Part shown: positions 25,210 to 32,738 of the stretch, piece by piece | How the letters are laid out: each line of letters starts with the position of its first letter | Numbering within the stretch: position 1 is the first letter of the stretch | Source: Streptomyces sp. V3I8 | GTDB taxonomy: Bacteria > Actinomycetota > Actinomycetes > Streptomycetales > Streptomycetaceae | DNA length: 64,000 nt | Assembly: GCF_030817535.1 (NCBI RefSeq) | Contig: NZ_JAUSZL010000002.1 | Location: 1,736,001-1,800,000 of the forward strand | Direction: 5' to 3' | Notes under the pieces: model-generated | Databases searched by the model: none | The model's input: only the letters and a program-made list of their open reading frames with translations | What the model was told of the DNA's origin: nothing | Program-made: the position numbers and the translations under genes

Positions 25210-26166
25210 TCAGACGAGCCCGGCCGCCACGGCCTTCTCGGTGGCGGCCCGGACGGCGGCCTCCTGGTCGGCCCGCAGCGGCACCCGCGGCGGGCGCACC
25301 GGACCGCCGTACCGGCCGACGACGTCCATCGACAGTTTGATCGCCTGGACGAACTCGACCCGGGAGTCCCAGCGCAGCAGCGGGTGCAGCTGCCGGTACA
25401 GGGGCAGCGCGGTGTCGAGGTCGCCGCGCACGGCGGCGCGGTACAGCTCGACGGACGCCGCGGGCAGCGCGTTCGGGTAGCCGGCGACCCAGCCCTTGGC
25501 GCCGGCCACCGCCAGCTCCAGCAGGACGTCGTCGGCGCCGACCAACAGATCCAGTTCGGGAGCGAGTTCGGCGATGCGGTAGGCGCGGCGCACGTCGCCG
25601 GAGAACTCCTTGACGCCCTGGACGTACCCTTCGCCGTGCAGCTGGGCCAGCAGCTCCGGCACCAGGTCGACCTTGGTGTCGATCGGGTTGTTGTACGCGA
25701 CGATCGGCAGGCCGGCCTTCGCGACCTCGGCGTAGTGGGCCAGGACCGAGCGCTCGTCGGCCCGGTAGGCGTTCGGGGGCAGCAGCATCACGGAGGCGCA
25801 GCCCGCGTCGCGTGCCTGCTCGGCCCAGCGCCGGGCCTCGGCGGAGCCGTACGCGGCGACGCCGGGCATCACGCGCGAACCGCCGATCGCCGCCACGGCC
25901 GTCTCCACGACCCTGGCGCGCTCCTCGGGGGTCAGCACCTGGTACTCGCCGAGCGAGCCGTTCGGAACGACGCCGTCGCAGCCGTTCCCGACGAGCCACG
26001 CGCAGTGGTCGGCGTAGGCGTCGTGGTCGACGGAGAGGTCGGCCCTGAGCGGAAGCGCGGTGGCGACGAGGACACCGCGCCAGGGGCGGTTCCCGGTCCC
26101 GGCGTCGGTGTCGGTCTTGATCTGGGTCTGGGTCTGGGTCCGGGTCTTGTCGATGGCGTCGGTCAT
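25210..26166 (-). CDS. DapA-family lyase, probable 1-pyrroline-4-hydroxy-2-carboxylate deaminase
   Basis: This 318-residue TIM-barrel protein has the Schiff-base Lys in VQGVKEFSGDVRR near residue 184 and the Tyr in GLPIVAYNNPIDTKVD near 160. Members in hydroxyproline operons deaminate 1-pyrroline-4-hydroxy-2-carboxylate to 2-oxoglutarate semialdehyde, and context here supports that over dihydrodipicolinate synthase. The N-terminus (about residues 6-22, TRTQTQTQIKTDTD) is a low-complexity run from a hexanucleotide repeat. A tandem 13-bp array lies immediately upstream. The 2-oxoglutarate-semialdehyde dehydrogenase needed next is not in the window. Confidence 0.87.
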   Translation of the reverse strand: MTDAIDKTRTQTQTQIKTDTDAGTGNRPWRGVLVATALPLRADLSVDHDAYADHCAWLVGNGCDGVVPNGSLGEYQVLTPEERARVVETAVAAIGGSRVMPGVAAYGSAEARRWAEQARDAGCASVMLLPPNAYRADERSVLAHYAEVAKAGLPIVAYNNPIDTKVDLVPELLAQLHGEGYVQGVKEFSGDVRRAYRIAELAPELDLLVGADDVLLELAVAGAKGWVAGYPNALPAASVELYRAAVRGDLDTALPLYRQLHPLLRWDSRVEFVQAIKLSMDVVGRYGGPVRPPRVPLRADQEAAVRAATEKAVAAGLV

Positions 26167-26190
26167 GAGGATTCCCGTCCGGTCCGTAGG

Positions 26191-26268
26191 GCGTACAGGT
26201 CAGGCGTACAGGTCAGGCGTGCGGGTCGGGGGTACAGGTCGGGCATGCGGGTCGGGCGTGCGGGTCAG
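26191..26268. repeat. 13-bp x 6 tandem repeat in the hydroxyproline operon
   Basis: Six tandem 13-bp units run from 26191 to 26268. The first two are identical (GCGTACAGGTCAG); the rest differ at a few positions (for example GCGTGCGGGTCGG). The array fills the spacer between the FAD/NAD oxidoreductase gene and the DapA-like gene (start 26166). The last unit contains that oxidoreductase's TGA stop. Confidence 0.9.
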
Positions 26269-27659
26269 GGTGCCTCGTCGGGTTCGCGCGCGAGTACGCC
26301 CAGGGGTACGGGCCGGGCGAACGGCCGTCGCGAGGGCGTCGGCGGGCATCCCGCGAGCCCCGCCACGGCCGGACCGCACATCCGGCCCTGGCACCAGCCC
26401 ATCCCTGCGCGGGTCAGCAGTTTCACGGTGCGCTCGTCCCCTGCGCCGAGTTCGTCGACGGCCTCCCGGATCGCGGAGGCGGGCACTTCCTCGCAGCGGC
26501 ACACGAGGGTGTCGTCCCCGATCCGCCCGGTCCAGCCGACGGGTGGGGTACAGACGCGGTCGACGGCCGCGAAGAACTTCCGCAGCCCGGCCCGCGCCCC
26601 GGCGGCCCGGGCGTACGAACCGGGCTCCGGTGCACGCGCGTCGAGCCGCGCCGCGGCGGACAGTCCCGCGATCCGGCCCTCGGCCAGCGCGAGGGCCGCG
26701 CCGCCGATGCCGGTGGTCTCGCCGGCCGCCCAGACGCCCGGTACGTCGGTGCGCTGCTCGTCGTCCACGGCGACGTCCACCCCGTCGAGGCGGCAGCCGA
26801 GCGTCTCGGCGAGGTCGGTGTGCGGGAGCATGCCGTGGCCGACGGCGAGGCTGTCGCAGGGGATGTGCCGCTCGCTGCCGTCCCTGATCCGCCCGTCGCT
26901 GCCGAGCGCCGCCACGGTCACGGCTTCGAGCCGGCCGGTGCCGTGCGCCGCGACGACGGTGTGGCGGACATGGACCCGGACCCGGTGCCGCGCCAGTGCG
27001 GCCGCGTACCACGCGCCTTCGGCGAGCTTGTCCGGGCGGGCGGCGAGGACCCGGGCGTGCCGTACGAGGTCCTTGGGGTCGGCGGATTCCACGAGGGCCG
27101 CCACCCGGGCCCCGGCGGCGGCCAGTCCGGCGGCCACGGGCATCAGCAGCGGCCCGGTCCCGGCGACCACGGCGGTACGCCCCGGCAGCACGAGCCCGTC
27201 CTTGAGCATGGCCTGCGCCCCGCCCGCGGTGACGACTCCCGGGAGGGTCCAGCCGGGGAAGGGCAGTACCCTCTCGTACCCGCCGGTCGCCAGGAGCACG
27301 GCGTCGGCACGGACCGTGACGGACTCCTCCTGCCCGGGCCCGCGCAGGGCGTGCACCCGGAAGGCGCCGGACTCCCCCTCCACGCACCACACGTGGTGGT
27401 CGGCCAGGTGTGTGACGCGCCCCGCCGCGGTGTGCGCCGCGAGTCCGTCGCGCAGCGCCTCCCAGGTACGCCACTGGTGGTGCAGGACATGGGGGCGGCG
27501 GGCACCGAGCCCGGCGGCGGGCTGCCGGTAGAACTGTCCGCCGGCGTCCGCCGCGGCGTCCACGAGGGTGACCCGCACGCCGCGCGCGGCGGCGGCGAGG
27601 GCGGCGGCGAGCCCGGCGGGTCCCGCGCCGACCACGGCGAGGCGGGGCGGTTCAGTCAT
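26265..27659 (-). CDS. FAD/NAD(P)-dependent oxidoreductase, D-hydroxyproline dehydrogenase subunit
   Basis: This 464-residue protein has the N-terminal FAD dinucleotide fold LAVVGAGPAGLAAALAAA and a second nucleotide-binding GRTAVVAGTGPLLMPVAAGL. DVPGVWAAGETTGIGGAALA is characteristic of disulfide-reductase-like flavoproteins. The C-terminal region has four Cys in a BFD/[2Fe-2S] arrangement: CRCEEVPASAI near 386 and WCQGRMCGP near 421. It corresponds to the large dehydrogenase subunit of heteromeric D-hydroxyproline dehydrogenase, as in Pseudomonas LhpE. It overlaps the ferredoxin-like subunit gene by 8 nt. Confidence 0.88.
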   Translation of the reverse strand: MTEPPRLAVVGAGPAGLAAALAAAARGVRVTLVDAAADAGGQFYRQPAAGLGARRPHVLHHQWRTWEALRDGLAAHTAAGRVTHLADHHVWCVEGESGAFRVHALRGPGQEESVTVRADAVLLATGGYERVLPFPGWTLPGVVTAGGAQAMLKDGLVLPGRTAVVAGTGPLLMPVAAGLAAAGARVAALVESADPKDLVRHARVLAARPDKLAEGAWYAAALARHRVRVHVRHTVVAAHGTGRLEAVTVAALGSDGRIRDGSERHIPCDSLAVGHGMLPHTDLAETLGCRLDGVDVAVDDEQRTDVPGVWAAGETTGIGGAALALAEGRIAGLSAAARLDARAPEPGSYARAAGARAGLRKFFAAVDRVCTPPVGWTGRIGDDTLVCRCEEVPASAIREAVDELGAGDERTVKLLTRAGMGWCQGRMCGPAVAGLAGCPPTPSRRPFARPVPLGVLAREPDEAP

Positions 27660-27960
27660 GGTGCCCGGTCCCTTCCTGGGTGCGGATCACGTCACCGGGC
27701 TCGGCCCGCACCAGGCAGGCCCGCTGGTCGGGCCGCCCGTTGACGGTCACCAGGCAGTCGAAGCACACCCCGATGCCGCAGAAGACACCGCGGGGTTCGC
27801 CCGTCGCCCGGGTCGTGCGCCAGGACACGACTCCCGCCGACCACAGCGCGGCCGCGATCGTCCGGCCGGGCAGGACGGTGATCTCCCGGCCGTCGAACGT
27901 GACGGTGAAGGACGGTTCCGGCCTGGCCCGGACCAGCTTCAGGGGCGTACGCGGTCTCAC
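27652..27960 (-). CDS. (2Fe-2S)-binding protein, D-hydroxyproline dehydrogenase small subunit
   Basis: This 102-residue protein starts at GTG 27960. It has a plant-type ferredoxin motif GVFCGIGVCFDCLVTVNG near residues 57-75 and a final Cys in DQRACLVRAEPGD near 80, giving the C-x4-C-x2-C...C pattern. It corresponds to the small iron-sulfur subunit (LhpF-like) of the dehydrogenase. The GTGA overlap with the preceding flavoprotein gene and 8-nt overlap with the next show strict coupling of the three subunits. Confidence 0.9.
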   Translation of the reverse strand: MRPRTPLKLVRARPEPSFTVTFDGREITVLPGRTIAAALWSAGVVSWRTTRATGEPRGVFCGIGVCFDCLVTVNGRPDQRACLVRAEPGDVIRTQEGTGHHD

Positions 27961-29147
27961 AGGGCCTCCTCGGACGGCGGGTCGGCGGTGCGCCCGGCGA
28001 AGCGGTCGGGGCGGAACGGGGCGAGGTCCAGGTCGGGCGTCCTGCCCGTGAGCACCTGGGCGATCAGGTGGCCCGTCCCCGTGGAGAGCCCGATCCCCGC
28101 GCCCTCGTGCCCGCACGCGTGGAAGAGGCCCGGGACGCGCGCGTCGGGCCCGATGGCGGGGAGGTGGTCCGGCATGTACGGCCGGAAGCCGAGGTAGGCG
28201 CGCACGGCCCGCACCTGTGCCAGGAACGGGAACAGCAGGGTCGCCCCTGCCGCGAGCCGCCGGGTGACGGGCAGCGAGAAGGAGCGGTCGAAGCCGACCC
28301 GTTCCCGGCTGGCGCCGATCAGCACCGGTCCCGCCGCCGTGCCCTCGACCACGGGCGAGGTCTGGAGCGCCGCCGAGTCGCTGGCCACGTCGGCCACGTA
28401 GTCCGCCGCGTACACCTTGTGGTGCACCCGGCGCGGCAGCGGCTCGGTGACGAGGACGAAGCCGCGCCGTGGCAGCACGGGCAGGGACACCCCGGCCAGG
28501 GCGGCCAGTTCCCCGCCCCAGGTCCCGGCCGCGTTGACGACGGCGGGCGCGTGGATGTCCCCCTGCGGGGTACGGACCCCGCGCACCGCCCCCGACGCCG
28601 TACGCAGTACCCGGGTGACCGTCCGTCCGGTCCGCAGCGAGGCCCCGGCCGTGCGGGCGAGGCGGACCAGACGGGCCGCCGCGAGAGCCGGCATCACCTG
28701 GGCGTCCTGCGGATAGAGCACGCCACCGGCGAGGCCCTGCGCCAGGTACGGCTCGTGGTCGTGGAGCCGGTCCGGGGCCACGGACACGGCCTCGACCCCG
28801 GCCGCCCGCTGGGCGGCGGCCAGCACGTCGAGCGCGGCCAGCCCCTGTTCCCCGGAGGCGACGACCAGCCCTCCCTTGGCCTCGTACTCCACGGACCGCG
28901 CCACACCGGGTTCGGCGGCGAGGCCGGCCCACAGCCGCCCGGAGAGCAGCGCGAGGTCGAGCTCGGCCCCGGGCTCCTTGTCGGAGACCAGCAGGTTGCC
29001 CTCCCCCGCCCCGGTGGTGCCGCCGCCCACGGGCCCGCGGTCCACCAGCACGACACGCAGCCCCGCCCGAGCGGCGTACAGAGCGGCGGCCGCCCCCACC
29101 ATCCCGGCCCCCACCACGACGACATCGCAGGTCAGCGCCTCGTTCAC
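27957..29147 (-). CDS. FAD-dependent D-amino-acid-oxidase-like subunit of D-hydroxyproline dehydrogenase
   Basis: This 396-residue protein has an N-terminal FAD-binding fold CDVVVVGAGMVGAAAALYAA with VVLVDRGPVGGGTTGAG, as in the DAO/glycine-oxidase family. Its C-terminal GFRPYMPDHLPAIGPDAR and HACGHEGAGIGLSTGTGHL belong to the same fold. In this operon it is the catalytic subunit (LhpB-like) oxidising cis-4-hydroxy-D-proline to 1-pyrroline-4-hydroxy-2-carboxylate. It is the first gene of the operon. The GTG at 29147 lacks a ribosome-binding site, and a -10-like CATAGT ends 6 nt upstream, so the mRNA may be leaderless. Confidence 0.9.
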   Translation of the reverse strand: MNEALTCDVVVVGAGMVGAAAALYAARAGLRVVLVDRGPVGGGTTGAGEGNLLVSDKEPGAELDLALLSGRLWAGLAAEPGVARSVEYEAKGGLVVASGEQGLAALDVLAAAQRAAGVEAVSVAPDRLHDHEPYLAQGLAGGVLYPQDAQVMPALAAARLVRLARTAGASLRTGRTVTRVLRTASGAVRGVRTPQGDIHAPAVVNAAGTWGGELAALAGVSLPVLPRRGFVLVTEPLPRRVHHKVYAADYVADVASDSAALQTSPVVEGTAAGPVLIGASRERVGFDRSFSLPVTRRLAAGATLLFPFLAQVRAVRAYLGFRPYMPDHLPAIGPDARVPGLFHACGHEGAGIGLSTGTGHLIAQVLTGRTPDLDLAPFRPDRFAGRTADPPSEEAL

Positions 29148-29182
29148 GCCAGTACTATGTCACATACCCCAGGATTGGCACA
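29148..29182 (-). promoter_or_regulatory. Hydroxyproline operon promoter with TATGTCACATA operator
   Basis: An 11-bp perfect palindrome with a one-base centre (TATGTCACATA, 29156-29166) overlaps a -10-like hexamer (CATAGT on the minus strand, 29159-29154). Six bases later comes the GTG start of the operon at 29147, which would then be +1 of a leaderless transcript. The -35 (about TGTGCC) is poor. The palindrome has the TGT-n-ACA form bound by FCD-type GntR proteins, and such a gene closes this operon. Confidence 0.65.
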
Positions 29183-29203
29183 GGGGTGCGGGCGCCTCGG
29201 CCC

Positions 29204-29926
29204 TCAGGCGCGCCGCAGCACCGTCCACCGTGACGGCAGCTCGATCCGCGAGCCGTCGGCACGGCACTCCGTGGTGACCAGCGGCAACTCCCCCTCCGCC
29301 AGCACCACGAGACCCGCGGCCCGCAGAAACCCGGGAACGGCGGCGTCGGCCACCTCCCCCGGCGTGAGCCCGTGCCGGAGAACGGGCGCGAGCTTCGCCG
29401 GTGGTCCCCCGGGCCCGCCGGCGAGCCCTCGCAGTACCGCCCCCGCCGCCTCGGCGAGCTCCACGGCGAACGCCCGCCCCCGGTCACCGACGAGCGTGGC
29501 GATCCCGTCGACGAGCGCCTGCCGGTCCCCCTCCTCGCACTGGTGCAGCACGCCCCGCATGTACACGTTGGCGTCGCCCAGTTCGGCGTGCAGCACCTCG
29601 GCCTCCACCGCCTCCGCCGCGTCGAACAGCCGGTAGGACGCCTGCCCCGCCGGATCCGCGAGCCGGGCGTGGTCGAGGGCGGCGGCCGACAGATCGGCAC
29701 CGACGACCCGCGGGTACCGGTCGGCGAAGAACCGCGTCTGCGTGCCGTTGCCGCAGCCGAGGTCCACGAACGGCAGCCCGGGAGCGGCCAGATGCGGTTC
29801 GAACAGCGCGAGGTGGACACGTGCGGTGAGCGCGGGTTCGGCGTCCCAGAAGACGGCCCCCCGCTCGTCGGGGGCCTCGCGCCAGAAGCCCTCCCAGGCC
29901 TCTCTGTACCGAGTAGTCACGCTCAT
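29204..29926 (-). CDS. class I SAM-dependent methyltransferase
   Basis: This 240-residue protein starts MSVTTRYREAWEGFWREAPD. The SAM-binding motif LPFVDLGCGNGTQTRFFADR lies near residue 52, followed by VVGADLSAAALDHARLADP and a motif-III-like ANVYMRGVLHQCEEGDRQA. No neighbour indicates a substrate. It ends 57 nt before the hydroxyproline operon start and could read into it in the absence of a terminator; I see none. Confidence 0.85.
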   Translation of the reverse strand: MSVTTRYREAWEGFWREAPDERGAVFWDAEPALTARVHLALFEPHLAAPGLPFVDLGCGNGTQTRFFADRYPRVVGADLSAAALDHARLADPAGQASYRLFDAAEAVEAEVLHAELGDANVYMRGVLHQCEEGDRQALVDGIATLVGDRGRAFAVELAEAAGAVLRGLAGGPGGPPAKLAPVLRHGLTPGEVADAAVPGFLRAAGLVVLAEGELPLVTTECRADGSRIELPSRWTVLRRA

Positions 29927-30099
29927 GCCGGCTCCCCAGGATGCGACCGCGGACCGCCCTGAACTGACGGGCAGTCCGGTCTACCGCGCCCGGGGCGAGG
30001 CGACAAGGACACGGCGCGCACGTTCACGGCGCATCCGGCGGCCGTCCGCCGCCGTCCGCAGCCGTGCGCCCCCCGGACCCGGCGTGCGACGCGGCACGG

Positions 30100-32544
30100 T
30101 CAGCGCGAGCGCCGCGGCACGGTCAGCTCGAACCACACCGTCTTGCCGGAGTCGGTCCGGCTGGTCCCCCACTCACGCGCCAGCGTGCTCACCACCCGCA
30201 GGCCCCGGCCGGCGTCGTCGAGCGGGCCGGCGCTGAGCAGCGTGGGCAGGGTGTGGTCGTCGTCGCCCACCTCGCACAGCAGGGTGTCGCCGCGGACGAG
30301 CCGCAGGTCGACGGGCCTGCTGTGGGAGTGCCGTACGGCATTGGTGACGAGCTCGCCGACCAGCAGTTCGGCGGTGTCGGCGAGGGAGCCGAGACCCCAC
30401 GCGTGGAGCTGTTCACGGACCGCCGCACGCGCCCTGCCGGCCTCCCGGGGGTCGTGCCCGATCCGCCACTCGGCGACGTCCTCGGGCTCGATGCCGTTGA
30501 GCCGCGCCATCAGGAGCGCGACGTCGTCCTTGCGGCCACCGCGGGTGTTGAGGGTTCGGATGATGGTGTCGCAGGCGTCGTCCATGGACGCGGCCGGATG
30601 GGCCGCCGACTCGCACAGCGTGGCCAGTCCGACACCGATGTCCTCGCCGCGCACCTCGACCAGTCCGTCGGTGCACATCACGAGCCGGTCGCCGGGCGCC
30701 ACCCGCACCCGTACGGACTCGAAGGGCACCCCGCCGACGCCGACGGGCGCGCCGGTCGGCAGGTCGAGCAGATCACTGCGGCCGTTCTCGGCGCGGACCA
30801 GCACGGGCGGGATGTGGCCCGCGTTGGCGATCTCCAGCTCGCTCGCGATGGGGTCGTAGATCGCGTACAGACAGGTCGCCAGGTAGTGCTCGCCGAGCCG
30901 CTGCGCCAGGTCGTCGAGATTGCGCAGGAGTTGGGCGGGCGGCAGGTCGAGGGCCGCCATGGTCTGGACGGCGGTGCGCAACTGCCCCATCATCGCCGCC
31001 GAGTTGAGGCCGTGGCCCATCACGTCGCCGACGACGAGCGCCGTCCGCGAGCCGGGCAGTTTGACCGAGTCGAACCAGTCGCCGCCGACCCGGCCGAGCA
31101 GCGTGCCCGGCAGGTAGCGGGTCGCGATGTCGCAGCCGGACATCCGCGGGGCGATGTGCGGCAGCATGCTGTCCTGGAGGGTCTCGGCGACACTCTCCTG
31201 GTACGTGTACATACGGGCGTTGTCGAGCACGAGCCCGGCGCGGGCGGCGAGTTCGGCGCCGGTGACCCGGTCCATGTCGTTGAACTCGACGCGCTCCGGG
31301 TGGCGCAGCAGGATCATGAAGCCGAGGACGACGTTGCGGGCCTTGAGGGGCACGACCAGCATGGAGCGGCCCGTGATGAGCGGCCGGATGTCGCGCTTCT
31401 CGAACTGCGCGGCGATCATGTGGCCCAGCTGCTCGCTGATGCGGGGCACGAGGACGGGTTCGCCGGTGGTCATGCACTGGAAGAACGGCGTGTGCGCCGG
31501 GAACGGCATGGCCTCGCCGACCGGTACGACGTCGTCCCAGCGGCCCGGCTCGTCCGTGTGCTCCAGCGCGACCCGGTGCCACATGGTGGTGGTGTCGGGC
31601 ACGCCCTCGGAGAAGCCCTCGCCGGCGACGACCTGTTCGCGCAGATAGGTCCCGGCCACGTCGGTGAAGCGCGGGACGACGGCCCGGCTGACCTCGACGA
31701 CGGTGCGGGACAGATCCAGCGAGGTGCCGATGCGTCCGCTGACCTCGTTCAGGAACTCCAGGCGCTCCCGCACGGCCGCGTACTCGAGGTCCTGGACCTC
31801 GTCCTCGGCGTCCTCGGGCAGGGGTTCGCCCGACCTGGCCGCCGCGGCGGCCCGCTCCTGGCGCGCCTTGCGCCCGGCGCGCCGCGGCACGCCCCAGTCG
31901 GGGGTGACGGGAACGCGGTCGTTCTGGCTGAACTCCAGTACCGGATAGCCCAGTTCGAGGACCTGGGCGACGATGCGGGCGCTCTCGCCGACGCTCATGC
32001 TCGGCAGGATCTCGGGCAGTCCGCGGGCCAGCTCCTCGGCGCCGGGGAAGTCGGTGTGCAGGGCGAAGCCGGGCGCGATGCGCTCGACGGCCGCGGCCGT
32101 GCCGATGCCGTCGTCGCGACGCAGCGCGTCCGTATCGGCGGCGAGGACCAGCAGCCGCTCCGGGCCGGGTCCCACCAGCGGGTAGGCCCACCACAGGACG
32201 TCGATGCGGCCGGGTCCCGCGGCGGTCAGCCGGGCGCGACCGGCCGCCGGGTAGAACAGCCGCCCGTCGAGGGAGGATTCGAGGTCGGGCCCGAACCCGT
32301 CGTAGGCGGCGTAGGCCCCGTAGGGCGCGTTCCCGTCGTCCTCGGGCAGGGCACCGGAGACGGGCAGCAGATCGACGGCGAGGCGGCCGACGGCCTCCTC
32401 CCTGGCGGTGCCGAAGAGGCGCCGTGCGCCCTGGCTCCAGTGCGTGACCAGGCCCTCGCGGTCCACCACGACCACGGCCAGTGGAATCCGTCCCGCCGCG
32501 GCGATCCCCCTCGGAGGGACACCTTTCTCGGTGCCACGGTCCAT
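30100..32544 (-). CDS. PAS-GAF-SpoIIE phosphatase with C-terminal anti-sigma-type ATPase domain
   Basis: This 814-residue protein has a PAS domain at about 15-130 (VVVDREGLVTHWSQGARRLF) and a second sensor-like region. A GAF domain spans about 265-450 (LEFLNEVSGRIGTSLDLSRT). A PP2C/SpoIIE domain spans about 465-680 (LLGRVGGDWFDSVKLPGSRT with metal-binding Asp, VVGDVMGHGLNSAAMMGQLR, IANAGHIPPVL). The C-terminal HATPase_c domain runs about 690-814 (VGELVTNAVRHSHSRPVDL). This architecture, common and expanded in Streptomyces, dephosphorylates anti-anti-sigma factors and may also bind sigma factors. The cognate partners are not encoded nearby. Confidence 0.92.
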   Translation of the reverse strand: MDRGTEKGVPPRGIAAAGRIPLAVVVVDREGLVTHWSQGARRLFGTAREEAVGRLAVDLLPVSGALPEDDGNAPYGAYAAYDGFGPDLESSLDGRLFYPAAGRARLTAAGPGRIDVLWWAYPLVGPGPERLLVLAADTDALRRDDGIGTAAAVERIAPGFALHTDFPGAEELARGLPEILPSMSVGESARIVAQVLELGYPVLEFSQNDRVPVTPDWGVPRRAGRKARQERAAAAARSGEPLPEDAEDEVQDLEYAAVRERLEFLNEVSGRIGTSLDLSRTVVEVSRAVVPRFTDVAGTYLREQVVAGEGFSEGVPDTTTMWHRVALEHTDEPGRWDDVVPVGEAMPFPAHTPFFQCMTTGEPVLVPRISEQLGHMIAAQFEKRDIRPLITGRSMLVVPLKARNVVLGFMILLRHPERVEFNDMDRVTGAELAARAGLVLDNARMYTYQESVAETLQDSMLPHIAPRMSGCDIATRYLPGTLLGRVGGDWFDSVKLPGSRTALVVGDVMGHGLNSAAMMGQLRTAVQTMAALDLPPAQLLRNLDDLAQRLGEHYLATCLYAIYDPIASELEIANAGHIPPVLVRAENGRSDLLDLPTGAPVGVGGVPFESVRVRVAPGDRLVMCTDGLVEVRGEDIGVGLATLCESAAHPAASMDDACDTIIRTLNTRGGRKDDVALLMARLNGIEPEDVAEWRIGHDPREAGRARAAVREQLHAWGLGSLADTAELLVGELVTNAVRHSHSRPVDLRLVRGDTLLCEVGDDDHTLPTLLSAGPLDDAGRGLRVVSTLAREWGTSRTDSGKTVWFELTVPRRSR

Positions 32545-32665
32545 GGCTCAGGCCCTCTCTCCCGCGGTCCGCAAGATCTGCGCCGCCACACCACCACGGT
32601 ACGTCCGCCCGCACCGACGATGTGCACCAATCCCCGAATTGCCCCGGCGCACACCGGCACCCCGT

Positions 32666-32688
32666 GAGGGGCGCGGGGAACTGCGCGA
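32666..32688. repeat. Intergenic repeat family, single arm
   Basis: One arm (core GGGGCGCGGGGAACTGCGCG) of the family at 3127-3205. The flank (CCAGCCCCCACCGGCC) also matches the flank of the 3127 copy. It lies between the SpoIIE-type gene and the MFS gene. Confidence 0.75.
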
Positions 32689-32738
32689 CCAGCCCCCACC
32701 GGCCGGCGGCCGGCAACCGACCCGCGGCCCCCTCCCGC

